Assembly: GCF_000317245.1 (NCBI RefSeq)
Contig: NZ_AJLJ01000496.1
Location: 86,118-150,117 of the forward strand
DNA length: 64,000 bases
Source: Fischerella muscicola SAG 1427-1 = PCC 73103
GTDB taxonomy: Bacteria; Cyanobacteriota; Cyanobacteriia; Cyanobacteriales; Nostocaceae
Direction of reading: 5' to 3'
In this document: piece after piece, positions 46,601 to 54,123 of the stretch
Position numbering within the stretch: the stretch's first letter is position 1
Layout of the letters: every line of letters starts with the position of its first letter
Made by a program: the position numbers and the translations under genes
Notes under the pieces: model-generated
What the model was told of the DNA's origin: nothing
Database searches by the model: none
The model's input: the letters and a program-made list of their open reading frames with translations, nothing else

Positions 46601-46785
46601 TAAATTTCCGAAATCAGTTATATCAAAATCTAAGTGTAAATACTTCTCGGATCACAAAATATCATAGTAATTTTTTAGATATCAGACAAGAGTCATTGCT
46701 TCAAATAAGTGTAATTATTCAGCTTCAAATGGATTGCTTACAGCATATTTTGCAAACAGAATTATCAATTTTCGAGGATGAGTGA
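43603..46785 (+). CDS. Chain-length-factor/KS-like plus acyltransferase protein (PfaB/HglC-D-like)
   Basis: The 1060-residue protein starts with a ketosynthase-fold domain (about 10-425) that lacks the catalytic Cys: the aligned position is Gln160 (VAEQHS), and the HGTGT His is replaced (EVFASGV), while the second KS His333 remains (VKANIGHTYA). Gln for Cys is the chain-length-factor signature. The middle is an AT domain (about 520-860) with GYSLG (Ser633) and the expected C-terminal EVGAGSNCSRW. The last 200 residues are helical and resemble the megasynthase linker repeats. It likely acts as a non-condensing partner and loading/extension AT for the megasynthase. Start ATG, 93 bases after it. 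Confidence 0.85.
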   Translation: MEKDEQIQNPKVAIVGMDCFLGGCQGLDAFERSVYEATQHFTTFPSQRWQEIKTQEYLLKNNDFGGNLEPLGAYIKDFEIDFSDFQLASEEDKFKPQELLMLKVADDAIKDVKLNKGSRVAVIIVAATELSLRIIKPEAKNTISNLWNFAGPLFTLVAEQHSIFKALEVAKKLLAIGEVDAVVVGAVELAENSLSLLMQNQTAKSNTGVHTLSYDQNVNGWMLGEGAAAVVLKLHTTAQQDNDCIYAVVDALNILKDNSSSHTIPDSKAVTQVCQLAFDVAGIKPTDIGYLEVFASGVPQQDESEMLGLIRAYQTSEPDLSCAIGSVKANIGHTYAASGIVSLIKTALCLYHRYIPGVPQWSAPKMPQSWQNSPFYVAPESKPWFLEKGATKRIAAINSMEIDGSYAHLILSEEATQIQRNSRYLEQTPFYLFAIAADDCPTLLEQIYSLQQTIANSSSLSAAASLTFRSFQQRQNATYALAILGRNQQELTREIQRALKGVADAFNTGKDWQTPVGSYFSPKPLGNKGNVAFVYPGAYSSYLGIARNLFRLFPKIYEDPIIKSVYTRVNNIEKILYPRSLRQLSTKQLEMLEQQFIDDPVAMLESEVGVAGLLSAVLRNYFQLQPQCAFGYSLGETSMMLSQAIWTNFHEGSEGLNSYALFKTQLSGPKNAVRKYWQLPQEQDSEGEDFWSTYVLMCPVSRVREVLKHEEYVYLSIINTPEEVAIAGDTKACQRVIKTLNCDAFRAPFNHVIHCEPIRSEYDALVKLNTLPTQNVPNTVFYSAAEYKPITPTSDFIGHNIAKMLVQQLDFPRLVQRVWEDGARVFIEVGAGSNCSRWISRNLTQKEHMIVSLNKRGIDEHSCIVKALAKLLSHKVNMDLSSLYSQVQENTSKSQPRVRTITWNGNDLNFAPLNNKDKKNFQYTDSDFPIKGDEKQQYKLLDFKEFESLDNYLKQNSVGSFEVVENSKNSIFKTREYPNSQYASVYSSTTHSSEHQEHMINFRNQLYQNLSVNTSRITKYHSNFLDIRQESLLQISVIIQLQMDCLQHILQTELSIFEDE

Positions 46786-46873
46786 AAGATTAATAACTAA
46801 TTATTTCATTTTTTTAAAGATATAAAGCTAGATATCATCACTTCCTAATGCTACAAACTAGAGGGCTAATAAC

Positions 46874-48523
46874 GTGAGTATTTTAAACACTATAATTCTT
46901 AAAAATCAAAATAATCTAAAATTTTCAGAATTTTGTCACAAGCAAAACCAAATTTGGCAAGGTTCTTTAGATTCTGTCTCTTTTGATCAAGAAGGTATAA
47001 TAACTAAGCTACTGAATTTAGAGAAACCTTGTTACATTATTAGACTAGATGATGAAATTGGTGTAACCAACGAAGGTTACTTGTACCATTCCAATGGACA
47101 AACTGGAAAAGTGGAAATGCTCATAGCTGTTCCACCCTTAGCTATTCAACAGTTAGGCGATCGCAATTTCTTAGATTTTTACAATGTTAAATATGCCTAT
47201 ATGACTGGTGCGATGGCTCATGGTATTGCTTCTGAAGAACTAGTCATTGCTCTTGGTAAAGAAAGAATTTTAAGCTCATTTGGTGCAGGAGGACTTGCTC
47301 CTTCTCGTGTTGAAGCAGCTATTAAGCGCATTCAACAAGCTTTACCAGAAGGCCCTTACGTTTTTAACTTGCTCCATAGCCCCAGCGAACCTGCAATTGA
47401 ACGTAGTGCTGTTGATTTGTATCTCAAATATCAAGTGAGAACAATAGAAGCTTCTGCCTTTTTGGATTTAACTGACAACATCGTCTACTATCGAGCTTCT
47501 GGACTGAGTTTAAATGCGGCTAATCAAATCGAAATTAAAAATAAAGTCATTGCCAAAATTTCTCGCAGAGAAGTTGCAAGCAAATTTCTTCATCCTGCTC
47601 CTATAAAAATTCTCAAGCAATTAGTTGAACAAGGTCTGATTAGCGAATTTCAGGCAAAATTAGCTGAACAAGTTCCAATGGCAGATGATATCACTGTAGA
47701 AGCAGATTCTGGTGGTCATACAGATAATCGTTCTTTAGTTTGCCTCTTACCTTCAATTTCAGAATTGAGAGATGAAATTCAAAATAAATACTGTTACGAA
47801 AAACCTGTTCGAGTTGGAGCAGCAGGAGGAATTGCAACTCCCCAATCGGCATTAGCTGCTTTTATGATGGGCGCTGCCTATGTTGTCACTGGTTCTATTA
47901 ATCAGTCTTGTGTTGAAGCTGGAACTTCTCAACATACAAAACAATTATTAGCTCAAGCTGAGATGGCTGATGTAATGATGGCCCCAGCAGCAGATATGTT
48001 TGAAATGGGAGTAAAACTTCAAGTTCTAAAAAGAGGAACTTTCTTTCCTCTAAGGGCGCAAAAATTACTGGATTTATACAAAACATATGATTCAATTGAA
48101 GACATACCATATGAAGAAAAAGAGAAACTAGAAAAACAAGTTTTTAGAAATAATCTGGAAGTTATTTGGAAGGAAACAGCAGCATATTTATCCCAAAGAA
48201 ATCCCGATAAATTAATCAAGGCTACCAACAATCCTAAACTGAAGATGGCTCTAATTTTCCGTTGGTATCTTGGATTGTCATCTCGCTGGTCTAACTCTGG
48301 AGAAAAAGGTCGAGAAATTGATTATCAAATCTGGTGTGGTCCTGCAATGGGTAGTTTTAATGACTGGGTAAAAGGTACTTATCTCGCTGAACCAAATAAT
48401 CGGAAAGTGGTTGATGTCGCTAACCATATTATGAGAGGAACTGCATTTTTATTCCGAATGCAAAGTTTGCAAATTCAAGGATTGCAAATGCCAGCTAACT
48501 GCATTCAGTATCAGCCGAAATAG
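46874..48523 (+). CDS. PfaD-type FMN enoyl reductase (nitronate monooxygenase-like TIM barrel)
   Basis: The 549-residue protein carries PfaD features: GAMAHGIASEELVIALGKE (substrate loop), FGAGGLAPSRVEAAI, PYVFNLLHSPSEP, ADDITVEADSGGHTDNR (FMN phosphate side) and GAAGGIATPQSALAAFMMGA. PfaD reduces enoyl intermediates in PUFA-type synthases with NADPH. Length and motifs fit the family. Its location right after the CLF/AT gene completes a PfaA/B/D-like set. Start appears to be a GTG at 46874 (weakly defined). Confidence 0.9.
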   Translation: MSILNTIILKNQNNLKFSEFCHKQNQIWQGSLDSVSFDQEGIITKLLNLEKPCYIIRLDDEIGVTNEGYLYHSNGQTGKVEMLIAVPPLAIQQLGDRNFLDFYNVKYAYMTGAMAHGIASEELVIALGKERILSSFGAGGLAPSRVEAAIKRIQQALPEGPYVFNLLHSPSEPAIERSAVDLYLKYQVRTIEASAFLDLTDNIVYYRASGLSLNAANQIEIKNKVIAKISRREVASKFLHPAPIKILKQLVEQGLISEFQAKLAEQVPMADDITVEADSGGHTDNRSLVCLLPSISELRDEIQNKYCYEKPVRVGAAGGIATPQSALAAFMMGAAYVVTGSINQSCVEAGTSQHTKQLLAQAEMADVMMAPAADMFEMGVKLQVLKRGTFFPLRAQKLLDLYKTYDSIEDIPYEEKEKLEKQVFRNNLEVIWKETAAYLSQRNPDKLIKATNNPKLKMALIFRWYLGLSSRWSNSGEKGREIDYQIWCGPAMGSFNDWVKGTYLAEPNNRKVVDVANHIMRGTAFLFRMQSLQIQGLQMPANCIQYQPK

Positions 48524-48604
48524 GAATTACCAATGATTAATGGTTCTCCTCACTAATTAGCTTTATTTATACCGACCTAATTAACCATTGTTCTAACTAC
48601 TGTT

Positions 48605-49522
48605 ATGAAACGTGTATTGGTAGTTTATTACTCACAATCAGGTGATGTGACTCGTGCAGCTGAATCATTTACCCAACATCTCAATATACCAGAAATAGAG
48701 CTTACCTGGGAGTGTATTAAACCAAGAGATAACTATCCTTCTCCTTGGAATTTATATAAGTTTTTTGATGTTTTTCCAGAATGTGTGAACGAGGAGCCTC
48801 CGGAAATATCTCCACCTAAATTTAATCAAGATGAGAAATTCGATTTAGTTATTCTTGCTTATCAGGTTTGGTTTTTGGCACCATCTTTACCTATTCAGGG
48901 ATTTTTAAAATCTGAGTCTGTAAAAGTTTTGAAGGATACAAAAGTTATCACTTTAGTAGTTTGTCGAAATATGTGGCACTCCGCCTCAGAAATGATGAAG
49001 AGAATGATTGCTGAAGTTGGAGGTATTCATATCGACAATGTGGTTTTGACTCACCAAGGGCTACCTTTAGCCACCTTTATTACCACTCCCCGGCTATTGT
49101 TAACTGGGAAAAAAAACAAATTTTTGGGAGTATTACCTGCTGCGGGGGTTAGAGATGAAGATATCTATGCACTATCAAGATTTGGCAAGCGTTTAGCCAA
49201 CAATATCGAGGCGTTAAGTGATTATTCTCATCAGCCAATGCTTAAAGGACTTGGAGCTGTTGAAGTGAATCAACGTTATGTGATTCCGGAATTAATTGGG
49301 CGGGTACTATATCGACCATGGGCTAAGATAGCTCGTTTTTTTGGTAAACAGGGAAGTTGGAGCAGAATACCGATTATCTGTATCTTTGCAGTTCAACTCC
49401 TATTTGCCATTCCCATTGTTCTTCTCTTTTCTACACTCATACAATTTCTTTTTGCTTCCTTGATTAATCGAAAAATAGCATCTTATGTTGATAATTTGAA
49501 ATTACCATCTGGCGTAATCTAA
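48605..49522 (+). CDS. darA: DarA-like dialkylresorcinol condensing/aromatising flavodoxin-like enzyme
   Basis: The 305-residue protein starts with a flavodoxin-type FMN loop (LVVYYSQSGDVTRAAESF), continues with flavodoxin strands (FDLVILAYQVWFLAP; VITLVVCRNMWHS) and ends with a transmembrane helix region (PIICIFAVQLLFAIPIVLL). This is the layout of DarA, which together with DarB forms dialkylresorcinols in flexirubin/DAR clusters and whose relatives occur in cyanobacterial bartoloside-type clusters. The final step is oxidation to the aromatic ring. It is directly followed by darB. Confidence 0.8.
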   Translation: MKRVLVVYYSQSGDVTRAAESFTQHLNIPEIELTWECIKPRDNYPSPWNLYKFFDVFPECVNEEPPEISPPKFNQDEKFDLVILAYQVWFLAPSLPIQGFLKSESVKVLKDTKVITLVVCRNMWHSASEMMKRMIAEVGGIHIDNVVLTHQGLPLATFITTPRLLLTGKKNKFLGVLPAAGVRDEDIYALSRFGKRLANNIEALSDYSHQPMLKGLGAVEVNQRYVIPELIGRVLYRPWAKIARFFGKQGSWSRIPIICIFAVQLLFAIPIVLLFSTLIQFLFASLINRKIASYVDNLKLPSGVI

Positions 49523-49599
49523 GAGTTAGAAATAACTGAATTATTTGCAAGAGACTACTGTTAATAATTTTAGTCTTGTGAGTTTCTTAGGAGGAAATT

Positions 49600-50748
49600 A
49601 TGGCTTCAGCATATATTACAGGTTTAGGAGTTTTTCTACCTAATGAACCGGTGAATAATGAGGAGATCGAAAATGTTCTTGGCTTCATTAATGGAAAGCC
49701 TTCTCGAGCCAAAAATCGAATTCTCAATAACAACGGTATCAAATCTCGATATTATGCAATAGATCCCAAGACTAACAAGCAAACTCATAACAATGCACAA
49801 TTAACTGCCGAAGCTGTGCGTACTCTATGCAGAGAATATAATTTTCCCTTAGAAAAAATAGAGTGTTTAGTTTGTGGAACCTCAGGTCCGGATCAGCTTA
49901 TTCCCAACCATGCTTTGATGGTGCATGGTGAGCTTGGATGTCCTCCTTGTGAAGTGGTAGCTACAAGTGGTGTCTGCTGTTCAGGAGTAACAGCACTCAA
50001 ATATGGGTATATGAGTGTGTCTTCTGGTTTGACCAAAAATGCTATAACTACAGGGTCAGAAGTAGTATCTAATGCTCTAACTGCGAGATATTTTCAATCA
50101 GAAATAGAAGCAAAAATTCAGGATTTGGAAGCTAAACCAATCATAGCTTTTGAGAAAGACTTTTTAAGATGGATGCTTTCCGATGCTTCTGCTGCCATTT
50201 TGATAAAGGATACACCTCTTCAAGATGGTATTTCACTCAGAATAGATTGGGTTGATCTAATCTCGTTTGCAAATGAATTAGACGCTTGTATGTATGGGGG
50301 ATGTATTAAGAAAGCAGACGGTTCTTTACAAGGCTGGCGGGAAGTTAAACATCCAGAAGAATTATGGAAAGAGAGCTATTTTTCTCTCAAACAGGATGCT
50401 AAACTTCTCGGAGACAATATTATTCGCTATGGTCAAAAAGGTTTAATTCAGATTCGAGATAAATACAGCTTGAAAGCTGATGATATTACTTGGTTTTTGC
50501 CTCACTATTCATCCGAGTTTTTCAGACAGCAACTTTATGAGCAGATGGCGGAAATTGGAGTCAATATTACCTATGATAAATGGTTTACTAACTTAACTTC
50601 CAAAGGAAATACAGGCTCTGCTTCTATCTTTGTGATCTTGCAGGAATTAATGTCATCAGGTAAAATCCAAAAAGGTGATAATATATTTTGCTTAATTCCT
50701 GAAAGTGCAAGATTTTCATACGCCTATATGCACCTGACAGCTGTTTAA
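49600..50748 (+). CDS. darB: DarB-like ketosynthase III
   Basis: The 382-residue protein starts AYITGLGVFLPNEPVNNEEI with the DarB-type FINGKPSRAKNRILNNNGIK. The thiolase-fold triad is present: Cys127 (VCCSG), His302 (LPHYSSE) and Asn337 (KGNTGSAS). DarB joins two acyl chains head to head (beta-ketoacyl plus another acyl) into a cyclohexanedione that DarA aromatises. It follows darA, with a good AGGAGG ribosome-binding site before the ATG. Here the acyl chains could come from the PUFA-type synthase. Confidence 0.85.
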   Translation: MASAYITGLGVFLPNEPVNNEEIENVLGFINGKPSRAKNRILNNNGIKSRYYAIDPKTNKQTHNNAQLTAEAVRTLCREYNFPLEKIECLVCGTSGPDQLIPNHALMVHGELGCPPCEVVATSGVCCSGVTALKYGYMSVSSGLTKNAITTGSEVVSNALTARYFQSEIEAKIQDLEAKPIIAFEKDFLRWMLSDASAAILIKDTPLQDGISLRIDWVDLISFANELDACMYGGCIKKADGSLQGWREVKHPEELWKESYFSLKQDAKLLGDNIIRYGQKGLIQIRDKYSLKADDITWFLPHYSSEFFRQQLYEQMAEIGVNITYDKWFTNLTSKGNTGSASIFVILQELMSSGKIQKGDNIFCLIPESARFSYAYMHLTAV

Positions 50749-51007
50749 TAATTACTTCACAGTAATACAATGAATTCGTTTGTGTATTGATTACTATTTA
50801 TTCATAATGCCAAGCTCTTAACAATAGATCAATACGGTTCAGTTAAGGATTTTTGTTACAAAACATTGGTTAATAGAAACGCGAACTTGCTTCTATAGAA
50901 ATGGTTATGCGCTTATCAGCAATCATATTGAACTATAGATTGCAAAAATTGGGATGTTTTTGTAACGATGCATTCATAAATTGAAGTATTGCTTCAGGTT
51001 TGAATAA

Positions 51008-52825
51008 ATGGAAAATATATTGGCTACATTAGAACATGATATCAATGCCACCTTTTTGAGAGTTTTAAATGTAGGCACACCTGGCAGTGATTTTATTAAC
51101 AAGAGCGAAGCTAGTGAATTATTATGGGGCCGATCTGGAAATGATACCTTTGTTGGTTTACAACCTAGTGGTCACAATCCTGATAAACCGCAGATTGATA
51201 TTATCTTAGGCGATGCGGACTTAATGGCAGCGCTGAAGGGTAGTCAGCTTCACTGGGGCGATAGATTTGTTCTTGGTGATTGGAAACAGCCATATTATGC
51301 TGACGGTAATGGAATCGACTTTGGTTTAAAGCAATTTGCTTCAATTTTAGACTTCAAACCCTACCAGGATAAAATTCAGCTACACGGCACTTCCAAGGAC
51401 TACAAGTTACTTAATTCTCCCGTAGGAACAGCAATATTTTGGCAGCAGGGAATTGTACCTGATCTCATTGCACTTGTACCCGGTATTCATCATTTGAGTC
51501 TTGAGGGAGACTACTTTCAGTATGAGGGTTATACTCCACCTCCTGAACCCGCACAAGCAAATATTCAGCAATTGGGGACTGGCGATGTTGACATAACTCT
51601 AAGTTCAGCTACGGATACCTTTGGCAATTTATATGTAACAGGACTGAGCAGTGGCTCTTTGGGAGGAACCAATGCTGGGTCTAATGATGCTTGGGTAGCC
51701 AAGTATGACAATGATGGCAATCAGAAGTGGATTCAACAGTTTGGTACTTCCAGCGCTGATTTAGCTACTAGCATTACCACCGATAACAAAGGTAACTTCT
51801 ATCTAGCAGGAATATCGAAAGGCGATTTTGGGGGAGCCAATCAAGGAGAAGGAAATTATGATGTCTGGGTGGGTAAGTATGACAGCAATGGTAATCAGCA
51901 GTGGATTCAACAGTTTGGGACTGAACTGATTGATGCCTCCTTTGGTATGAAAGCTGATGACGATGGCAGTGTTTACCTCACAGGATTCACTATTGAGCAA
52001 CAACAGGAAGGATTATTTTTTCAGCCTGATGTCTTTGCGGATGATGTCTGGGTAACTAAGTATGACAGCAATGGCAACCAGCAGTGGTTTCAAAAGTTTG
52101 GGAGTTCCGCTTTTGATGAAGCTTACGCTGTTACTGTCAGTAATGATGGTAGTGTTTATTCTACAGGCTGGACTATGGGCGATTTGGGAGGAAAGAATGC
52201 TGGGCTATATGATGTCTGGTTTGCCAAGAACAATAATAATGGTCAGTTGGAATGGATTCAACAGTTTGGCACTAAAGATTATGAATTCCCAAAGGCGATA
52301 GATACAGATAGTCAAGGCAATGTCTACATGACAGGATGGACTTTGGGTAATTTGGGGGGAAAAAATGCTGGGTCTGATGATGTTTGGATTAGTAAGTATG
52401 ACAGCAATGGTAATCGACTGTGGATAAAACAGTTTGGTACTGGCGGTGATGATGCATCTTCGGGCATGAAGATCGATTCAAATGGCAATATTTTTCTAGT
52501 GGGATATACCAACAACAACTTGGGGGGAAAAAATGCTGGGTCTAATGATGCCTGGATTGCCAAGTATGATAGTGAAGGCAACCAGTTGTGGATTCAACAG
52601 TTTGGAACTTCTAAGCCTGATGCTGCCACCAGTGTTACATTAGACCAATTTGGCCACGTCTACGTTACAGGAACTACTGAGGGTTCTTTTGGGGGTATCA
52701 ATGCTGGGTCTATAGATAGCTGGATCGCGAAGTTCGACTCCAAGTCAGGAAGTTTGCAAGACTTTAGTGGTACTTCAAAGCTGGTTAGTGAGAATAACAC
52801 CCTTGTTGATGATCTCCCGGCTTAG
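51008..52825 (+). CDS. CylK-like protein (RTX-like N-terminus plus seven-bladed SBBP propeller)
   Basis: The 605-residue protein has an N-terminal calcium-binding beta-roll-like part (residues 1-170; DRFVLGDWKQPYYADGNG, ILDFKPYQDKIQLHG) followed by seven repeats of about 56 residues, each opening (I/F)(Q/K)(Q/K)(F/L)G(T/S) and containing a W-V-x-K-Y-D segment (residues about 185-590), which is a seven-bladed beta-propeller. That fusion matches CylK, which in cylindrocyclophane synthesis alkylates a resorcinol with an alkyl chloride, and BrtB, which forms C-O bonds in bartolosides. The neighbour is a diiron halogenase-type protein. The role is inferred; the catalytic residues could not be verified without alignment. 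Confidence 0.75.
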   Translation: MENILATLEHDINATFLRVLNVGTPGSDFINKSEASELLWGRSGNDTFVGLQPSGHNPDKPQIDIILGDADLMAALKGSQLHWGDRFVLGDWKQPYYADGNGIDFGLKQFASILDFKPYQDKIQLHGTSKDYKLLNSPVGTAIFWQQGIVPDLIALVPGIHHLSLEGDYFQYEGYTPPPEPAQANIQQLGTGDVDITLSSATDTFGNLYVTGLSSGSLGGTNAGSNDAWVAKYDNDGNQKWIQQFGTSSADLATSITTDNKGNFYLAGISKGDFGGANQGEGNYDVWVGKYDSNGNQQWIQQFGTELIDASFGMKADDDGSVYLTGFTIEQQQEGLFFQPDVFADDVWVTKYDSNGNQQWFQKFGSSAFDEAYAVTVSNDGSVYSTGWTMGDLGGKNAGLYDVWFAKNNNNGQLEWIQQFGTKDYEFPKAIDTDSQGNVYMTGWTLGNLGGKNAGSDDVWISKYDSNGNRLWIKQFGTGGDDASSGMKIDSNGNIFLVGYTNNNLGGKNAGSNDAWIAKYDSEGNQLWIQQFGTSKPDAATSVTLDQFGHVYVTGTTEGSFGGINAGSIDSWIAKFDSKSGSLQDFSGTSKLVSENNTLVDDLPA

Positions 52826-52890
52826 ATGTTTTTTGAGAACTTCATTGTACATAAAATCTTTGATTTTACAGAACTCATAAACAGAGACAT

Positions 52891-54108
52891 ATGATGCATA
52901 ACACTGAAGAATCAAATACAAAACAACAACCTCAGACTACATCTGCAATACAGGTCAAGAAGCATTTAAAAGTGACCGAAATCAACTATCGGCGTAACAA
53001 GGAGTCCAACTATACCGAGAAAATAACAGAATTGGAGCAAAATTTTGATTACGGCAGCCACAAAGATCATTATTGGAGTGATCCTGAACTTTCAATCCTC
53101 TATGGAACCCCACTCTACGAAGTAGCTTCTCCCTCGCAAAAGATTGCTCTCAATCATCTTTTTTGGGTTGGAGGTTACAATCTTACAGCTGCTAGTGAAA
53201 CTAATACAGTTCTTTACAATCAGATTACAGGCAGTGTTTTCTACAGCATAGGTGGCTACGAAACCCTTTGCCACGAACTAGATGTTGAAACTTCCCAGGA
53301 ACGCTACCACATTCATGCCTTTCGCACGGTTGCTAACATGACGGAGATCGCAGTGCTAGGTGATGTAATAACTGGCAATCCTTTGACTGGGAGTGCATTT
53401 AAGGCGATGCAAGGAGGTATGATTGGGCGTTTATCACCAGGAGTTATGCGACATTTATTCAGCTTCAGCTGGGGAAGTACACCTTTCTTGGCATCACAGT
53501 ACTATGCCTTACGCTTTATTGCCAATATGATTCTCAAGCTAACAGAACACAGCCGTTCGCAGTATTTCAGGGATTTAGAGAAGAAAAACGAGTTTATCCC
53601 AGCACCCGCTGCTATCTCTCATTACCATTTCTTGGATGAATCTTTTCATACTACAACTTCTCAGGTGATTGCTCAAGATTTATACAAGGACTTTCCGAGA
53701 CCAACAGCATACGAGAGATTTATGGCTAATTTAGCAATCTACATGATGCAACTTACCATACTCAATGGGCTGTCTGCTGCCGCAGTTGCAAGCTTTTATC
53801 CAGATAAACTCTTTGTTATGCCTTTAGTCTATAAGATGCTACGTTCCCCTCTATTTGGTATGTCTACCCAAGAAGCACTCTCTTGGATAGAGAAGTGCTT
53901 CTGCCACGAACACGAAGGTTTACATTTGAATTTGAAGTACCACCAACAGCTTTTCTCAAGTCTCTGCCAATTTTTTGACAAATTAGATTACACGTGGTCT
54001 ATCAATCGTGAGATGCGTGTTATGGCCGCAGGAACTTCGATTAGCAAGACTATCCAAGATAACACTAAGTTCTTTGATAAATTCTCAAAATCTGTCGCTT
54101 GTATATAG
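52891..54108 (+). CDS. AurF/CylC-like diiron-carboxylate protein (putative halogenase or oxygenase)
   Basis: The 405-residue helical protein carries a complete seven-ligand diiron set: Glu103, Glu137, His140, Glu219, His246, Glu250 and His253. The E137xxH140 and H246xxxE250xxH253 motifs and all spacings closely follow AurF. In AurF/CmlI this site oxidises amines; in cyanobacteria, distant CylC-type dimetal proteins chlorinate unactivated carbons of fatty acyl chains. The adjacent CylK-like gene argues for the halogenase reading; N-oxygenation cannot be excluded. It is shorter than CylC as I recall it. Start ATG. Confidence 0.75.
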   Translation: MMHNTEESNTKQQPQTTSAIQVKKHLKVTEINYRRNKESNYTEKITELEQNFDYGSHKDHYWSDPELSILYGTPLYEVASPSQKIALNHLFWVGGYNLTAASETNTVLYNQITGSVFYSIGGYETLCHELDVETSQERYHIHAFRTVANMTEIAVLGDVITGNPLTGSAFKAMQGGMIGRLSPGVMRHLFSFSWGSTPFLASQYYALRFIANMILKLTEHSRSQYFRDLEKKNEFIPAPAAISHYHFLDESFHTTTSQVIAQDLYKDFPRPTAYERFMANLAIYMMQLTILNGLSAAAVASFYPDKLFVMPLVYKMLRSPLFGMSTQEALSWIEKCFCHEHEGLHLNLKYHQQLFSSLCQFFDKLDYTWSINREMRVMAAGTSISKTIQDNTKFFDKFSKSVACI

Positions 54109-54123
54109 AAGTTGAAGAATTTT

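Noticed and set aside
36286..48523. The standard heterocyst glycolipid (hgl) locus
   Set aside because: The domain order is related, but the Dar pair, CylK-like, diiron and flavin halogenase genes are not part of hgl loci, and hglB/hetM-hetN-type genes are missing.
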